Assembly (NCBI RefSeq): GCF_029395675.1
Contig: NZ_CP115184.1
Coordinates: 2,914,001-2,978,000, forward strand
Source: Janibacter cremeus
Lineage (GTDB): Bacteria; Actinomycetota; Actinomycetes; Actinomycetales; Dermatophilaceae
Length of the DNA: 64,000 nucleotides
Direction of reading: 5' to 3'
The position numbers and the translations under genes were made by a program. This document shows, piece by piece, positions 26,417-36,781 of this stretch (the first letter of the stretch is position 1; the number at the start of each line of letters is the position of its first letter). The notes under the pieces were generated by a model. The model did not search any database, was not told the DNA's origin, and saw nothing but the letters and a program-made list of their open reading frames with translations.

Positions 26417-27004
26417 ATGTCCAAGAATCCGCTCGATGCCCTCCCGGGCAACCTGGGCAACAACCTGGGCGAGTACCTCCGTGAGCAGCGCATGCTCGCG
26501 AAGCTCTCGGTGCGGCAGCTGTCTGCGTTGGCCGGGGTCTCCAACCCCTACCTGTCGCAGATCGAGCGGGGCGTGAAGCGGCCGAGCGCCGACATCCTCC
26601 AGCAGATCGCCAAGGGACTGTCGATCTCCGCGGAGACCCTCTACGTCCAAGCCGGTCTGCTCGACCCCAAGGACGCCGCGGCCGAGGCGGCGGCCAACAC
26701 CCGATCGGCGATCCGCTCCGACCCGGCGCTCACGCCGCGGCAGCGGCAGACGCTGCTGGAGATCTACGAGTCCTTCGTCGGGACCGACCAGTCCCGCACG
26801 AAGGACACCGCCCCGAAGAAGCCCACCCCCACGAAGGGCGCGACCTCGGGCACGAGGACCACCTCCCCGCGAGTGGCCACGAAGAAGGCCGCGACGAAGG
26901 CCACCACGAGAACCGGCGGCACCACGTCGTCGGCCCGTACGAAGAGCTCGCCGAAGGCGTCGGGCTCCACACACCCGAAGTCCACCCCAAGGAGAGACTC
27001 ATGA
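26417..27004 (+). CDS. XRE-type HTH regulator with Lys/Thr-rich tail, upstream of HBHA-like gene
   Basis: The 195-residue protein has an XRE helix-turn-helix at residues 15-75 (LGEYLREQRMLAKLSVRQLSALAGVSNPYLSQ, read in part; IERGVKRPSADILQQIAKGL), then a spacer helix, and a low-complexity Lys/Thr/Ser tail from about residue 120. The order HTH gene then hbhA matches mycobacterial Rv0474-Rv0475, suggesting it controls the adhesin-like gene downstream. The stop overlaps the next start (ATGA). The short palindrome TGCAG/CTGCA about 35 bases upstream could be its own operator. Confidence 0.85.
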   Translation: MSKNPLDALPGNLGNNLGEYLREQRMLAKLSVRQLSALAGVSNPYLSQIERGVKRPSADILQQIAKGLSISAETLYVQAGLLDPKDAAAEAAANTRSAIRSDPALTPRQRQTLLEIYESFVGTDQSRTKDTAPKKPTPTKGATSGTRTTSPRVATKKAATKATTRTGGTTSSARTKSSPKASGSTHPKSTPRRDS

Positions 27005-27615
27005 ACGTCACCACCACCGTCAAGAAGGTCGTCACCGACCAGACCTACGCGACCGTCGGCGCGACCGACCTCGTCGTCGAGACCTTCCGCGGCTACACCT
27101 CGCAGATCGCTGCCCTGCGCTCCGAGCTCGAGCCGAAGAAGGTCCAGGCCCGCGTCAAGGCCGCCCCGACCGACGCCCAGAACTACTACGCCGACCTCAC
27201 CAAGCGCGGTGAGGACCTCGTGGCCCGCCTGCGCAAGCAGAAGGCCACCCAGGAGCTCATCGACCAGGCCGAGGCCACCGTCGCGCTGGGCCGGGGTCTC
27301 GTCGACACGGTCCGCAAGGCCGCCTCCGACGTCGAGCGCTCCGCGAAGACCACCCTGACCGTCGGGCGCAACGAGGCCGCCAAGGCCAGCGAGGCCGTCG
27401 CGGACTCGGTCGACGTGGACACGGAGAAGGCCAAGACGGCCGTCGCCGACTCGGCCAAGCGCACGACCACCGCGGCGAAGGGCACCCGGACCACGGCGAA
27501 GAAGGCCGCGAACCGCACCCGCACCGCGACCAAGTCCACCGGCGCCGGCGCGAAGAAGACCGCCGCCAAGACGGCCAAGGCCGCCGAGAAGTCGGCCGAG
27601 AAGACCGGCAACTGA
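27001..27615 (+). CDS. Heparin-binding haemagglutinin (HBHA)-like protein
   Basis: The 204-residue protein has no signal peptide. It has an N-terminal hydrophobic stretch (YATVGATDLVVETF), a long coiled-coil region (about residues 35-130) and a Lys/Ala/Thr-rich tail (AKKTAAKTAKAAEKSAEK), the same three-part layout as mycobacterial HBHA, whose tail binds heparan sulfate and DNA. The tail also resembles histone H1, so a nucleoid or membrane-organising role is possible in an environmental organism. Translation is coupled to the HTH gene by ATGA. Confidence 0.8.
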   Translation: MNVTTTVKKVVTDQTYATVGATDLVVETFRGYTSQIAALRSELEPKKVQARVKAAPTDAQNYYADLTKRGEDLVARLRKQKATQELIDQAEATVALGRGLVDTVRKAASDVERSAKTTLTVGRNEAAKASEAVADSVDVDTEKAKTAVADSAKRTTTAAKGTRTTAKKAANRTRTATKSTGAGAKKTAAKTAKAAEKSAEKTGN

Positions 27616-27666
27616 AGCGCAGAAGCGCATCAACCGATGCTGTGGTGAGCCGGTAGCCTGCGGCGG

Positions 27667-28653
27667 GTGACCGCCCAGGCCCCTGACACCACCAGCCTCG
27701 ACGAGGCCCCCGTGCTGGTCCACGTGACCCGCGGGGGCTTCGTCGAGTCCGCCCACCGAGCGACGCTCGTCGCGACCGACGCCGACGGGGGGACCCCCCT
27801 TCGCCACGGCCGGGTCGACGACCCCGTCCTGCCGCGCTCCTCGCTCAAGCCGATCCAGGCGCTGGCGATGGTCCGCGCCGGGCTGGACCTGCCGCCCCAC
27901 CTGCTCGCCCTGGTGTGCGCGAGCCACTCCGCGGAGGAGGTCCACCGCGAGGGTGTCGCCGAAGCGCTCGCGAGCGCGGGGCTCGACCTGACCGCACTGC
28001 AGAACACCCCCGCCCTGCCCCTCGGCGAGCTCGAGCACGCGCGCTGGCTCGCCGCCGGACGCGCCCCCGAGCCGGTCGCGCAGGACTGCTCCGGCAAGCA
28101 CGCCGGCATGCTCGTCACCTGCAAGGTCAACGGCTGGTCGATCGAGGACTACCTCGACCCCGCGCACCCCCTGCAGCAGGCGATCCGCGCGACCACCGAG
28201 GAGGTCGTGGGCGCGGTGACCCACACGACGGTCGACGGTTGCGGCGCACCGCTCTTCGCCGTGCCGCTGCGGGGTCTGGCGGCGGCCTTCGGTTCCCTCG
28301 CCGCCGCGGACGAGGGCTCGGACGAAGGGAGGGTCGCCGCGGCCATGCGCGCCGCACCGCACATGGTGGGCGGCACCGACCGGGACGTCACGGCCTTCAT
28401 GGAGTCCGTGCCCGGCCTCATCGCCAAGGACGGCGCCGAGTCCGTCTACGCCGCAGGCCTGCCCGACGGTCGGGGTGTGGCGATCAAGGTCGCCGACGGC
28501 ACCTCCGGAACCCGCGCGCGCCGCGGCCTGCTCGCCCACGCCCTGCTCGCGCTCGGCGTGGACACCGAGGGCCTGCGCGCCCTCGCCGACCAGCCGGTCC
28601 TCGGCCACGGCCGCCCGGTGGGCGCCGTGGAGGTCGTCGGGCTGACCGCATGA
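27667..28653 (+). CDS. Type II (ReAV-like) L-asparaginase family protein
   Basis: The 328-residue protein belongs to the asparaginase II family (PF06089 type), unrelated to the E. coli enzymes. It has SSLKPIQALAMV (SxxK, beta-lactamase-like catalytic pair), CASHSAEEVHREGV, QDCSGKHAGMLV and VDGCGAPLFAVPL. It should deamidate asparagine or a related amide in the cytoplasm. Leaderless promoter: TAGCCT (27654-27659) seven bases before GTG 27667. The stop overlaps the dtd start. Confidence 0.87.
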   Translation: MTAQAPDTTSLDEAPVLVHVTRGGFVESAHRATLVATDADGGTPLRHGRVDDPVLPRSSLKPIQALAMVRAGLDLPPHLLALVCASHSAEEVHREGVAEALASAGLDLTALQNTPALPLGELEHARWLAAGRAPEPVAQDCSGKHAGMLVTCKVNGWSIEDYLDPAHPLQQAIRATTEEVVGAVTHTTVDGCGAPLFAVPLRGLAAAFGSLAAADEGSDEGRVAAAMRAAPHMVGGTDRDVTAFMESVPGLIAKDGAESVYAAGLPDGRGVAIKVADGTSGTRARRGLLAHALLALGVDTEGLRALADQPVLGHGRPVGAVEVVGLTA

Positions 28654-29078
28654 GGACGGTCGTGCAACGGGTGACCTCGGCCCGCGTGCGAGTCGGCGAG
28701 GAGACCGTCGGCGAGATCGGACCCGGCCTCGTCGCCCTCGTCGGCGTGACCCACGACGACGGGCCCGAGGAGATCGCGACGACGGTGCGCAAGATCGCCG
28801 AGCTGCGCATCATGGCCGGCGAGACGTCCGTGACCGACAGCGGCGGTGCGGTGCTCGTGGTCAGCCAGTTCACGCTGCACGCCGACATCCGCAAGGGGCG
28901 GCGCCCCTCGTGGAACGCCGCCGCCCCGGGGCCGGTCGCCGAGCCCGTCGTCGAGGCCGTCGCCGCGGGGCTGCGCGAGCGCGGCGTGACGGTGGCGACC
29001 GGCCGGTTCGGCGCCGAGATGGCCGTCGACATCCACGGTGACGGTCCGGTGACCCTCGTCATCGACGTGCCCGCCTAG
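28650..29078 (+). CDS. dtd: D-aminoacyl-tRNA deacylase
   Basis: The 142-residue protein is a standard-length DTD: MRTVVQRVTSARVRV at the N-terminus, catalytic SQFTLHAD (usually SQFTLYAD), and the Gly-cis-Pro region GDGPVTLVID near the end. It removes D-amino acids mischarged on tRNA. It is coupled to the asparaginase gene by an ATGA overlap. Confidence 0.95.
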   Translation: MRTVVQRVTSARVRVGEETVGEIGPGLVALVGVTHDDGPEEIATTVRKIAELRIMAGETSVTDSGGAVLVVSQFTLHADIRKGRRPSWNAAAPGPVAEPVVEAVAAGLRERGVTVATGRFGAEMAVDIHGDGPVTLVIDVPA

Positions 29079-29103
29079 GTTGCCTCGCCAGTAGGCTGGG
29101 TAC

Positions 29104-29400
29104 GTGCAGATCATCGGTCAGATCCAGGGCTGGATCATCCTCGGTCTGGGGCTCCTCGCCCTGGCCACGGAGGCCTACGCCCTCATCCACGCCGTCCGGC
29201 AGCGCCCGGACGCCTTCACGGCTGCCGGCAAGAAGTCGAAGACCTTCTGGGTCGCGGCCCTCGCCCTCGCCACGCTCCTGGGCTTCGCCGTGCTCGGCAG
29301 CGGCCTCGGCCTGCTGGCGATCATCGGCATCGTCGTCGCCGGCGTCTACCTCGCGGACGTGAGGCCCGCCATCGACACGGTGATGGGTCGCGGCCGTTGA
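29104..29400 (+). CDS. DUF2516 family small membrane protein
   Basis: The 98-residue protein has two or three hydrophobic segments (IILGLGLLALATEAYALIHAV and FWVAALALATLLGFAVLG, each read in part) separated by a basic loop, and ends DVRPAIDTVMGRG, as in the actinobacterial DUF2516 family. Function unknown. Leaderless: TAGGCT (29092-29097) six bases before GTG 29104. Confidence 0.82.
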   Translation: MQIIGQIQGWIILGLGLLALATEAYALIHAVRQRPDAFTAAGKKSKTFWVAALALATLLGFAVLGSGLGLLAIIGIVVAGVYLADVRPAIDTVMGRGR

Positions 29401-29441
29401 GCCGCGGCACCATGCCTTGTCCATCACCAGGGGGAGAGTCC

Positions 29442-29807
29442 GTGAGCGACCTGCCTGACCCGCGACGGTCGATCTTCGTCTCGCAGCGCCCGTGGGGCCG
29501 GTTCGAGCAGTTCACCAGCAACGAGCCGACGAGCGTCAAGCTCGTCACCGTCGAGCCGGGCCACCGCCTGTCGCTGCAGACCCACGAGCACCGGGGCGAG
29601 TTCTGGCAGGTCCTCGACGGGCCGCTGGACGTCACCGTCGACGACGAGTCGTGGTCGGCGCAGGCCGGCGAGAAGGTGTGGGTGCCCCCGGGCGCCGTCC
29701 ACCGGCTGGGCAACTCGGGTGACGCGCCGGCCCGGGTCCTGGAGATCGGGTACGGCGACTTCGACGAGGCCGACATCGTGCGCCTCGACGACGACTACCG
29801 CCGCTGA
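29442..29807 (+). CDS. Cupin protein, mannose-6-phosphate isomerase type II-like
   Basis: The 121-residue single-cupin protein reads RPWGRFEQFTSNEPTSVKLVTV, then LQTHEHRGEFWQVLDG and WVPPGAVHRLGN, the metal-binding His/Glu pattern and PWG start found in the C-terminal isomerase domain of type II phosphomannose isomerase/guanylyltransferases. It likely acts on a sugar phosphate or is a metal cupin of unknown substrate. GTG 29442 is chosen because GGGGGAG lies six bases upstream; TTG 29397 and ATG 29412 lack such sites. Its end overlaps the convergent methyltransferase gene by 13 bases. Confidence 0.82.
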   Translation: MSDLPDPRRSIFVSQRPWGRFEQFTSNEPTSVKLVTVEPGHRLSLQTHEHRGEFWQVLDGPLDVTVDDESWSAQAGEKVWVPPGAVHRLGNSGDAPARVLEIGYGDFDEADIVRLDDDYRR

Positions 29808-30622
29808 GGTCCCGCCAGCGGGCCGGATCGCGAGGCCACGAGCGACCACGGGACGGTCAGCTCACCCAGTCGCCACCGGTCGGACCGGCCGATGACCGGG
29901 ACATCCTTCGCGACCTCCCCGATGGCGGCCACCGCCCGCTGCCGGGCCCCGTACGGGGCGAAGGGGGCCGACCACCGCCACGCGTCGTCCAACCGCTCGA
30001 GCAGGTCGTGGACCGGCTCGCCCGGGACGTTGCGGTGGATCAGAGCCTTGGGCAGGCGCGCGGCGACCGCTGAGGGTTCCCGCCGCGGGCCGAGGTCGCG
30101 CAGTCGCCACGAGAGGGTGAGCGTGCGCGGTCCCTCCGGCCCGAGGGTGATCCAGCTGCCGAGGCGGCCGAGCTCGTCGCAGGTGCCCTCGACGAGGATG
30201 CCGTGCTCGTCCAGCCGCTCGAGCATCGTCGCCCAGTGCCCCTCGACCTGGCTCTCGTCGTACTGACGCAGCACGTTGAAGGCGCGGATCACGCGGGCCC
30301 GCCGCCCGCGGGGCAGGGGCACCTCGAAACCGCCGAGGGCGAACTCCACGCCGGGGCCGGCCCATGCCTGTGCGCTCGCGACCCGCACGGGGTCGATCTC
30401 CAGACCGCGCACCCGTGCCTCGGGGCGCACGGTGCGCACCCGCTGGGCCCACTCCGCCGTCGTCACCCCGCTGGCGCCGTGGCCGAGGTCGACGAGGACC
30501 GGCGGCGGCCCGGCGCGCAGGAGACTGCGGTGAGTCGAGACCAGCCAGCGGTCGCACCGGCGCAACCTGTTCGGGTTCGTCGTTCCCCGCGTGATGCTGC
30601 CGACGGGACGCTGGCTGGACAC
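29795..30622 (-). CDS. SAM-dependent methyltransferase-like protein
   Basis: The 275-residue protein has a class I Rossmann glycine loop (VLVDLGHGASGVTT, about residues 44-57), an acidic strand end (RVRGLEIDPVRV) and RVIRAFNVLRQYDE for motif IV, so it should bind SAM. The target is unknown; no sulfonium-pocket motif identifies it further. The start is GTG 30622, with TACGCT six bases upstream on the minus strand (leaderless). It is divergent from mshA, and the two -10 elements are about 20 bases apart. Confidence 0.75.
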   Translation of the reverse strand: MSSQRPVGSITRGTTNPNRLRRCDRWLVSTHRSLLRAGPPPVLVDLGHGASGVTTAEWAQRVRTVRPEARVRGLEIDPVRVASAQAWAGPGVEFALGGFEVPLPRGRRARVIRAFNVLRQYDESQVEGHWATMLERLDEHGILVEGTCDELGRLGSWITLGPEGPRTLTLSWRLRDLGPRREPSAVAARLPKALIHRNVPGEPVHDLLERLDDAWRWSAPFAPYGARQRAVAAIGEVAKDVPVIGRSDRWRLGELTVPWSLVASRSGPLAGPQRR

Positions 30623-30665
30623 CCGGGAAGCGTAGGCCGAGCCGGGACACAACTACGCTGTCGGG

Positions 30666-31964
30666 GTGGACGATCGAGTGAAGGGCGGTCCGGTGAGCGA
30701 TCAGCCGATCCGCCGAGTGGCCATGATCAGCGTGCACACCTCGCCGCTGGAGCAACCCGGCACGGGTGACGCCGGCGGGCTCAACGTCTACGTCGTCGAG
30801 TCCGCCCGCGAGCTGGCCGCCCGTGGCGTCGAGGTGGAGATCTTCACCCGGCGCACCGCGGCCGATCTGCCGGACGTCGTCGAGATGGAGCCGCGGGTAC
30901 TCGTGCGCCACGTCGACGCCGGCCCCTACGAGGGCCTGCTCAAGGAGGACCTGCCGGGTCAGCTGTGCGCCTTCGCCGCGGGGATGATGCGGGAGATCGC
31001 CCGCGTGCCCCAGGGGCACTACGACCTGGCGCACTCGCACTACTGGCTCTCGGGGCAGGTCGGCTGGCTCGTCGCCGAGCGCTGGCAGGTGCCCCTCGTG
31101 CACACCATGCACACGATGGCGAGGGTGAAGAACCGCCAGCTCGCCGAGGACGACGTCCCCGAACCACTCGGGCGTGAGATCGGGGAGATCCAGGTCGTCG
31201 ACATCGCCGACCGGCTCATCGCCAACACCCTGCAGGAGGGCGACGAGCTCATCGAGTACTACGACGCCGACCCGGACGCGGTCGAGGTCGTGCCGCCCGG
31301 CGTCGACCTGACGACCTTCACCCCGGGCGACAGGGACGACGCGCGCTCGCGGGTCGGCCTGCCGAAGGACGCGGTCGTCCTCCTCTTCGTCGGCCGGATC
31401 CAACCGCTCAAGGGCCCGGACGTCCTCGTGCGGGCCGCGGCCGAGCTGCTCGAGCGGCGCCCGGAGCTGCGCGACCGCCTCGTCGTCGCCGTCCTCGGTG
31501 GCGCCTCGGGCCGCGGGCTCGTGGCACCGGACCGGCTGCACCAGCTCGGGGAGGAGCTCGGGGTCACCGACGTCCTGCACCTCGCACCGCCCGTGAGCCG
31601 GGCGGAGCTGGCCGACTGGTACCGCGCCGCCGACCTCGTCGCCGTCCCCTCGCACACCGAGTCATTCGGCCTCGTGGCCATCGAGGCGCAGGCCAGCGGG
31701 GCGCTCGTCGTCGCGGCGGACGTCGGCGGTCTGCGCACCGCCGTCGGCGACGGCGGCGTGCTCGTCCCCGGCCACGACCCCCACGTCTGGTCCCGGCACC
31801 TGGAGGTGCTCATCGACGACCCGGCCGAGGCCGAGCGGCTGCGGCGGCGTGCCCGCTCGCACGCCGAGTCCTTCGGCTGGTCGGCGACGGTGGACCGACT
31901 CCTCGATGTCTACGCTGGGGCCGTGGCCGAACGGCACAACATGCTCGTGGAGGTGGCGCGATGA
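30666..31964 (+). CDS. mshA: D-inositol-3-phosphate glycosyltransferase MshA
   Basis: The 432-residue GT-B enzyme has [22 protein letters not shown] (N-lobe glycine loop and UDP-GlcNAc site, read in part), [26 protein letters not shown] and the family 4 acidic motif [15 protein letters not shown]. These match MshA, which joins GlcNAc to inositol-3-phosphate to start mycothiol synthesis. The following ybjN-type gene is the usual neighbour. Leaderless: TACGCT (30654-30659) six bases before GTG 30666. With mshD at 20120 and the mycothiol-dependent dehydrogenase at 42932, the pathway is well represented. Confidence 0.95.
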   Translation: MDDRVKGGPVSDQPIRRVAMISVHTSPLEQPGTGDAGGLNVYVVESARELAARGVEVEIFTRRTAADLPDVVEMEPRVLVRHVDAGPYEGLLKEDLPGQLCAFAAGMMREIARVPQGHYDLAHSHYWLSGQVGWLVAERWQVPLVHTMHTMARVKNRQLAEDDVPEPLGREIGEIQVVDIADRLIANTLQEGDELIEYYDADPDAVEVVPPGVDLTTFTPGDRDDARSRVGLPKDAVVLLFVGRIQPLKGPDVLVRAAAELLERRPELRDRLVVAVLGGASGRGLVAPDRLHQLGEELGVTDVLHLAPPVSRAELADWYRAADLVAVPSHTESFGLVAIEAQASGALVVAADVGGLRTAVGDGGVLVPGHDPHVWSRHLEVLIDDPAEAERLRRRARSHAESFGWSATVDRLLDVYAGAVAERHNMLVEVAR

Positions 31965-32455
31965 ACGATCGGGAGCAGGCCCTCGAGGTGGTGCGCTCGG
32001 TCATCGCCGAGGCCGGCATCGAGAACGAGCCCGGCGCGCGCGACGGCGAGATCGTCGTCACCCTGCCGGGGGAGCAGAAGCTGAAGACGGTCGCCTCGCT
32101 CCTCGTCGGTGAGCAGGCGCTGTCCGTCTCCGCCTTCGTCATCCGCAACGCGGACGAGAACCACGGCCGCTTCTACCAGTTCCTGCTGCGCCGCAACCTG
32201 CGCATGCGCCTGCTCGCCTACTCCATCGACTCCTCCGGTGACGTCTACGTCGGGGGGAGGATCCCCCTTCGCGCGGTGACTCCGGAGCTGGTCGACCAGC
32301 TCCTCGGCCTCCTGCTCGAGGCGGCGGACGAGCCCTTCAACGAGCTGCTGCTCATCGGCTTCCGCAGCTCGATGCAGAAGGAGTGGGACTGGCGCGTCTC
32401 CCGCGGGGAGTCCCTGCGCAACCTCGAGGCGTTCCGCTCGGTCCTCGAACACTGA
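31961..32455 (+). CDS. YbjN domain protein downstream of mshA
   Basis: The 164-residue protein matches the YbjN/type III secretion chaperone-like fold found beside mshA in many actinobacteria: [23 protein letters not shown] (in part), [20 protein letters not shown] and the hydrophobic [21 protein letters not shown]. It is soluble and the role is unknown. ATG overlaps the mshA stop (ATGA), so the two are co-translated. Confidence 0.83.
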   Translation: MNDREQALEVVRSVIAEAGIENEPGARDGEIVVTLPGEQKLKTVASLLVGEQALSVSAFVIRNADENHGRFYQFLLRRNLRMRLLAYSIDSSGDVYVGGRIPLRAVTPELVDQLLGLLLEAADEPFNELLLIGFRSSMQKEWDWRVSRGESLRNLEAFRSVLEH

Positions 32456-32590
32456 GCCCCGCGGCTCGGGTCGATGGGGATGCGGCCCGACTCAGGGAGT
32501 GAGGAACGAACGACCAAGGGCCGTGTGCCCATCGGCCTGTGCCGCGTACCCGTCCGCGTGGGACGGGGCTGCGTCGCTACGCTGGGCCCC

Positions 32591-33322
32591 ATGTCGACAC
32601 TGATCCTGCTGCGCCACGGGCGCTCTGACTGGAACGAGAAGAACCTCTTCACCGGCTGGGTCGACGTCGACCTGATCGACCGGGGCCGTGAGGAGGCCGT
32701 GCGCGGCGGTCAGCTGATGAAGGAGGCGGGGATCCTCCCGGACGTCGTGCACACGTCGGTGCTGCGCCGGGCGATCACCACTGCCAACATCGCCCTCGAC
32801 GAGGCCGACCGGCACTGGATCCCGGTGCGTCGCGACTGGCGCCTCAACGAGCGCCACTACGGCGCCCTGCAGGGCCTGGACAAGGCAGCCACGCGGGAGA
32901 AGTACGGCGAGGAGCAGTTCATGCTCTGGCGCCGCAGCTTCGACACCCCGCCGCCGCAGATCGACCCCGACAGCGAGTACGCCCAGACCGACGACCCGCG
33001 GTACGCCGGCATCGAGGTGCCGCGCACCGAGTGCCTCAAGGACGTCATCGAGCGCTTCATGCCCTACTGGGAGGGCCCGATCCGCGAGGACCTCGCCGCC
33101 GGCCGGACCGTCCTGGTCACCGCGCACGGCAACTCCCTGCGCGGGCTCGTCAAGCACCTCGACGGGATCAGCGACGAGGACATCGCCGGTCTGAACATCC
33201 CGACCGGCATGCCCCTCGTGTACGACCTGGGTGAGGACTTCATGCCCACGCGCCCGGCCGAGTACCTCGACCCCGAGGCCGCCGACGCCGAGGCCGCGAA
33301 GGTCGCCAACCAGGGCAGGTAG
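32591..33322 (+). CDS. gpmA: 2,3-bisphosphoglycerate-dependent phosphoglycerate mutase
   Basis: The 243-residue protein has the full dPGM set: [20 protein letters not shown] (phospho-His), [11 protein letters not shown], the catalytic-acid segment [16 protein letters not shown], and [16 protein letters not shown] (second His). It interconverts 3- and 2-phosphoglycerate in glycolysis. It typically lies near phoU and senX3-regX3 in actinobacteria, as here. Leaderless: TACGCT (32578-32583) seven bases before ATG 32591. Confidence 0.96.
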   Translation: MSTLILLRHGRSDWNEKNLFTGWVDVDLIDRGREEAVRGGQLMKEAGILPDVVHTSVLRRAITTANIALDEADRHWIPVRRDWRLNERHYGALQGLDKAATREKYGEEQFMLWRRSFDTPPPQIDPDSEYAQTDDPRYAGIEVPRTECLKDVIERFMPYWEGPIREDLAAGRTVLVTAHGNSLRGLVKHLDGISDEDIAGLNIPTGMPLVYDLGEDFMPTRPAEYLDPEAADAEAAKVANQGR

Positions 33323-33326
33323 TGCG

Positions 33327-34007
33327 TCAGGCGCCGTCGTCGACGTCGACGTCCTCATGGTCGACGCCGTCGGCCTCGCCGGTGACGAGGAAGCGCACGC
33401 GGCGGGCGACGGTGACGGCGTGGTCGCCGAAGCGCTCGTAGTAGCGGCTGAGCAGGGCGACGTCGACGGCCGCGCTGCTGCCGTGCTCCCAGCGGCTGTC
33501 GGCGAGACGGGCGAACATCGAGCGGTGCAGCTCGTCGAGCTCGTCGTCGATCTCCTCGATCGCGCGGGTGCCCTCGAGGCTCTGCGTCACGATGATGTCG
33601 GCGACGCGCGCGACGATGCGCTCGGCGACGTGACCCATCTGGAGGAAGGACGCGCGCATGTCGTCGGGGACGGCGTTCTCCGGGTAACGCAGCCGGGCGA
33701 CCTTGGCCACGTGACGGGCGAGGTCGCCCATCCGCTCCAGGTCGCTGGACATGCGCATGGACGTGACGACGGCCCGCAGGTCGCTCGCGACGGGGGCCTG
33801 CCGGGCCAGCAGGTCGATGGCCTTCGAGTCGAGCAGGTTGCGACGCTCGTCGATCTCCTGGTCGGCCTCGATGACCTGCTCGGCGAGCTGGACGTCGGCA
33901 TCGAGCAGCGCGGACGTGGAGCGGCGGATCGCCGAGCCGACGAGGTGGGCGAGCTCGACGAGGTCGTTCGACACCTGCTTGAGCTCCTCGTGGAAGACCT
34001 GGCGCAT
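33327..34007 (-). CDS. phoU: Phosphate signalling regulator PhoU
   Basis: The 226-residue protein is a two-bundle PhoU: MRQVFHEELKQVSNDLVEL, then paired metal sites in EADQEIDERRNLLDSKAIDLLA (in part) and RMSSDLERMGDLARHVAKVA, repeated later as YYERFGDHAVTVARRVRFL. It should relay Pst status to the SenX3 kinase and dampen the phosphate response. The gene converges on gpmA and diverges from senX3, with a PHO box in between. The last 12 residues are acidic. Confidence 0.94.
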   Translation of the reverse strand: MRQVFHEELKQVSNDLVELAHLVGSAIRRSTSALLDADVQLAEQVIEADQEIDERRNLLDSKAIDLLARQAPVASDLRAVVTSMRMSSDLERMGDLARHVAKVARLRYPENAVPDDMRASFLQMGHVAERIVARVADIIVTQSLEGTRAIEEIDDELDELHRSMFARLADSRWEHGSSAAVDVALLSRYYERFGDHAVTVARRVRFLVTGEADGVDHEDVDVDDGA

Positions 34008-34055
34008 GGGTCGCCTTTCGTGTCGGGGCTTGGTACTGGGTCGGATTCAACGCTG

Positions 34056-34088
34056 CCTGCGTGAACGAACTCCAGCCTGAAGATGAAC
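34056..34088 (-). promoter_or_regulatory. PHO box between phoU and senX3
   Basis: On the minus strand three consecutive 11-mers read GTTCATCTTCA (34088-34078), GGCTGGAGTTC (34077-34067, degenerate) and GTTCACGCAGG (34066-34056). The outer two match the actinobacterial PHO-box unit and are exactly 22 bases apart. RegX3 bound here would activate phoU and could autoregulate senX3-regX3. Confidence 0.7.
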
Positions 34089-34159
34089 ATCGTGGGATGC
34101 ACCGCTGGATGCGGCGTCCTGGTGCCAGCATGCCTGATCCGAGAAGTACTCTCGATGTC

Positions 34160-35334
<1,175 letters not shown>

Positions 35335-35338
<4 letters not shown>

Positions 35339-36015
35339 CCCGAATCCTCGTGGTCGAGGACGAGGTGTCCTTCTCCGACCCGTTGTCCTACCTGCTGGAA
35401 AAGGAGGGGTACGACGTCGAGGTCGCCGAGAACGGCCCCGACGCCGTGTCCTCCTTCGAGGCCGACGGTGCCGACCTTGTCCTGCTCGACCTGATGCTGC
35501 CCGGGCTGTCCGGCATCGACGTCTGCCGCACGATCCGGCAGCGCTCCAACGTGCCGGTCATCATGCTGACGGCCAAGGACGGCGAGATCGACAAGGTCGT
35601 CGGTCTGGAGATCGGGGCGGACGACTACGTCACCAAGCCCTACAGCTCGCGCGAGCTCCTGGCCCGGATCAAGGCCGTCCTGCGCCGCCGGGCCGAGCCG
35701 GAGGAGCTGGTGCCGTCGACGATCGAGGGCGGTCCCGTGCGCATGGACGTCGACCGGCACGTCGTGGCGGTCGACGGTGAGCAGATCCAGCTCCCGCTCA
35801 AGGAGTTCGAGCTGCTCGAGATGCTGCTGCGCAACGCCGGTCGGGTCCTCACCCGCGTCCAGCTGATCGATCGGGTCTGGGGCAGCGACTACGTCGGCGA
35901 CACCAAGACCCTGGACGTGCACGTCAAGCGGCTGCGCGCCAAGGTCGAGCCCGACCCCGCGAAGCCGGTGCACATCGTCACCGTCCGCGGGCTCGGCTAC
36001 AAGTTCGAGGCCTGA
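35335..36015 (+). CDS. regX3: Response regulator RegX3
   Basis: The 226-residue OmpR-family regulator has the receiver acidic pocket (VVEDE), phospho-acceptor Asp52 in LVLLDLMLPG, the switch Thr/Lys in MLTAKD and YVTKPYSSREL, and a C-terminal winged helix ending HIVTVRGLGYKFEA. It should bind PHO boxes, two of which are present in this window (pstS and phoU). It is coupled to senX3 by an ATGA overlap and ends at a strong terminator. Confidence 0.96.
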
Positions 36016-36020
36016 GCACA

Positions 36021-36062
36021 CGAAGGGGGGCCGACCGGATCAACCGGTCGGCCCCCCCTTCG
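36021..36062. terminator. Terminator after regX3, shared with the convergent lipoprotein gene
   Basis: A stem of about 18 bp (36021-36038 with 36044-36062, one bulge in the G-run) with a short ATCAA loop lies six bases after the regX3 stop. Each arm carries the octamer CGAAGGGG or its complement. Confidence 0.8.
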
Positions 36063-36078
36063 TCATGGGTCGGGTGGG

Positions 36079-36594
36079 TCAGTGCTCCTCGGACCCCTCG
36101 CCCGCGGTGCTGCTCGGGGACGGTTCGGGGGTCCAGCCCTTGGGTGCGTAGGGCCGGTAGTAGCCGCTCGGGTCGACTGCCGGGACCAGGACCGGCACCG
36201 TCTTGTCGACGGCGCTGACCTCGACGTCGACCATGTCGCCGGCGCCCTCCTCCAGGCCGCTGAGCGTCAGGTCGGCGTCGCCGAGCGTGACCACCGAGTT
36301 GGGGTCGACGGTGGTCGAGGCCTTGCTGCCACCGGCCGAGATGGTGAACTCGACCTTGTCGGAGCCCGTGTTCTCCACGGTGCCGGTGACGACGGCGTCG
36401 CCGCCCTCCACACCGGTGACCAGGGCGAGGTTCTCGACCTGGAAGTCGGGCAGGCCCGGGACGGCCACACCGTCTCCGATCGACTGCGTCTCTGCCGTCT
36501 GGAACGGGGAGAACACGGAGCAGCCGGCGGTACCGACGGTCAGGACGACGGTCAGCGCGAGGGCGCGGCCACGGGTGCGGAGATTGTGCTTCAC
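36079..36594 (-). CDS. Predicted lipoprotein, function unknown
   Basis: The 171-residue protein has a signal peptide with lipobox VGTAGC and a mature domain of beta-rich character (VENLALVTGVEGGDAVVTGTV, read in part), reminiscent of small copper-chaperone (PCu_A/DUF461-like) or other Ig-like secreted domains, but without the Met/His metal motif. The start is GTG 36594, since TACGAT (36607-36602) is seven bases upstream (leaderless); the ATG at 36603 lies inside that -10. It has its own promoter, divergent from carD. Confidence 0.75.
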   Translation of the reverse strand: MKHNLRTRGRALALTVVLTVGTAGCSVFSPFQTAETQSIGDGVAVPGLPDFQVENLALVTGVEGGDAVVTGTVENTGSDKVEFTISAGGSKASTTVDPNSVVTLGDADLTLSGLEEGAGDMVDVEVSAVDKTVPVLVPAVDPSGYYRPYAPKGWTPEPSPSSTAGEGSEEH

Positions 36595-36748
36595 GGGGCA
36601 CATCGTACCGGGAGCGCACCGGCAGGTGGATCGGGGTGCGGCCGTGGATGATCGACCCGGCTCGGGCCGTTCATGCCGGCCGCCCCACGCCCGCGCGCGG
36701 GGCATTCTGTCGCTGCTGGTCACCTGTGCGACCCACGACACGCCGTGT

Positions 36749-36754
36749 TAAACT
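36749..36754 (+). promoter_or_regulatory. -10 element of the carD promoter
   Basis: TAAACT matches the -10 consensus and would start transcription near 36761, giving a leader of about 20 bases with a GAAAGGGG ribosome site before ATG 36782. Confidence 0.6.
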
Positions 36755-36781
36755 GGAGGTCGCGAAAGGGGCAATCTCCAC

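Noticed and set aside
34061..34159. Upstream start for senX3 at GTG 34061
   Set aside because: The added residues would be encoded by the PHO box and by non-conserved sequence, and TACTCT lies seven bases before GTG 34160.
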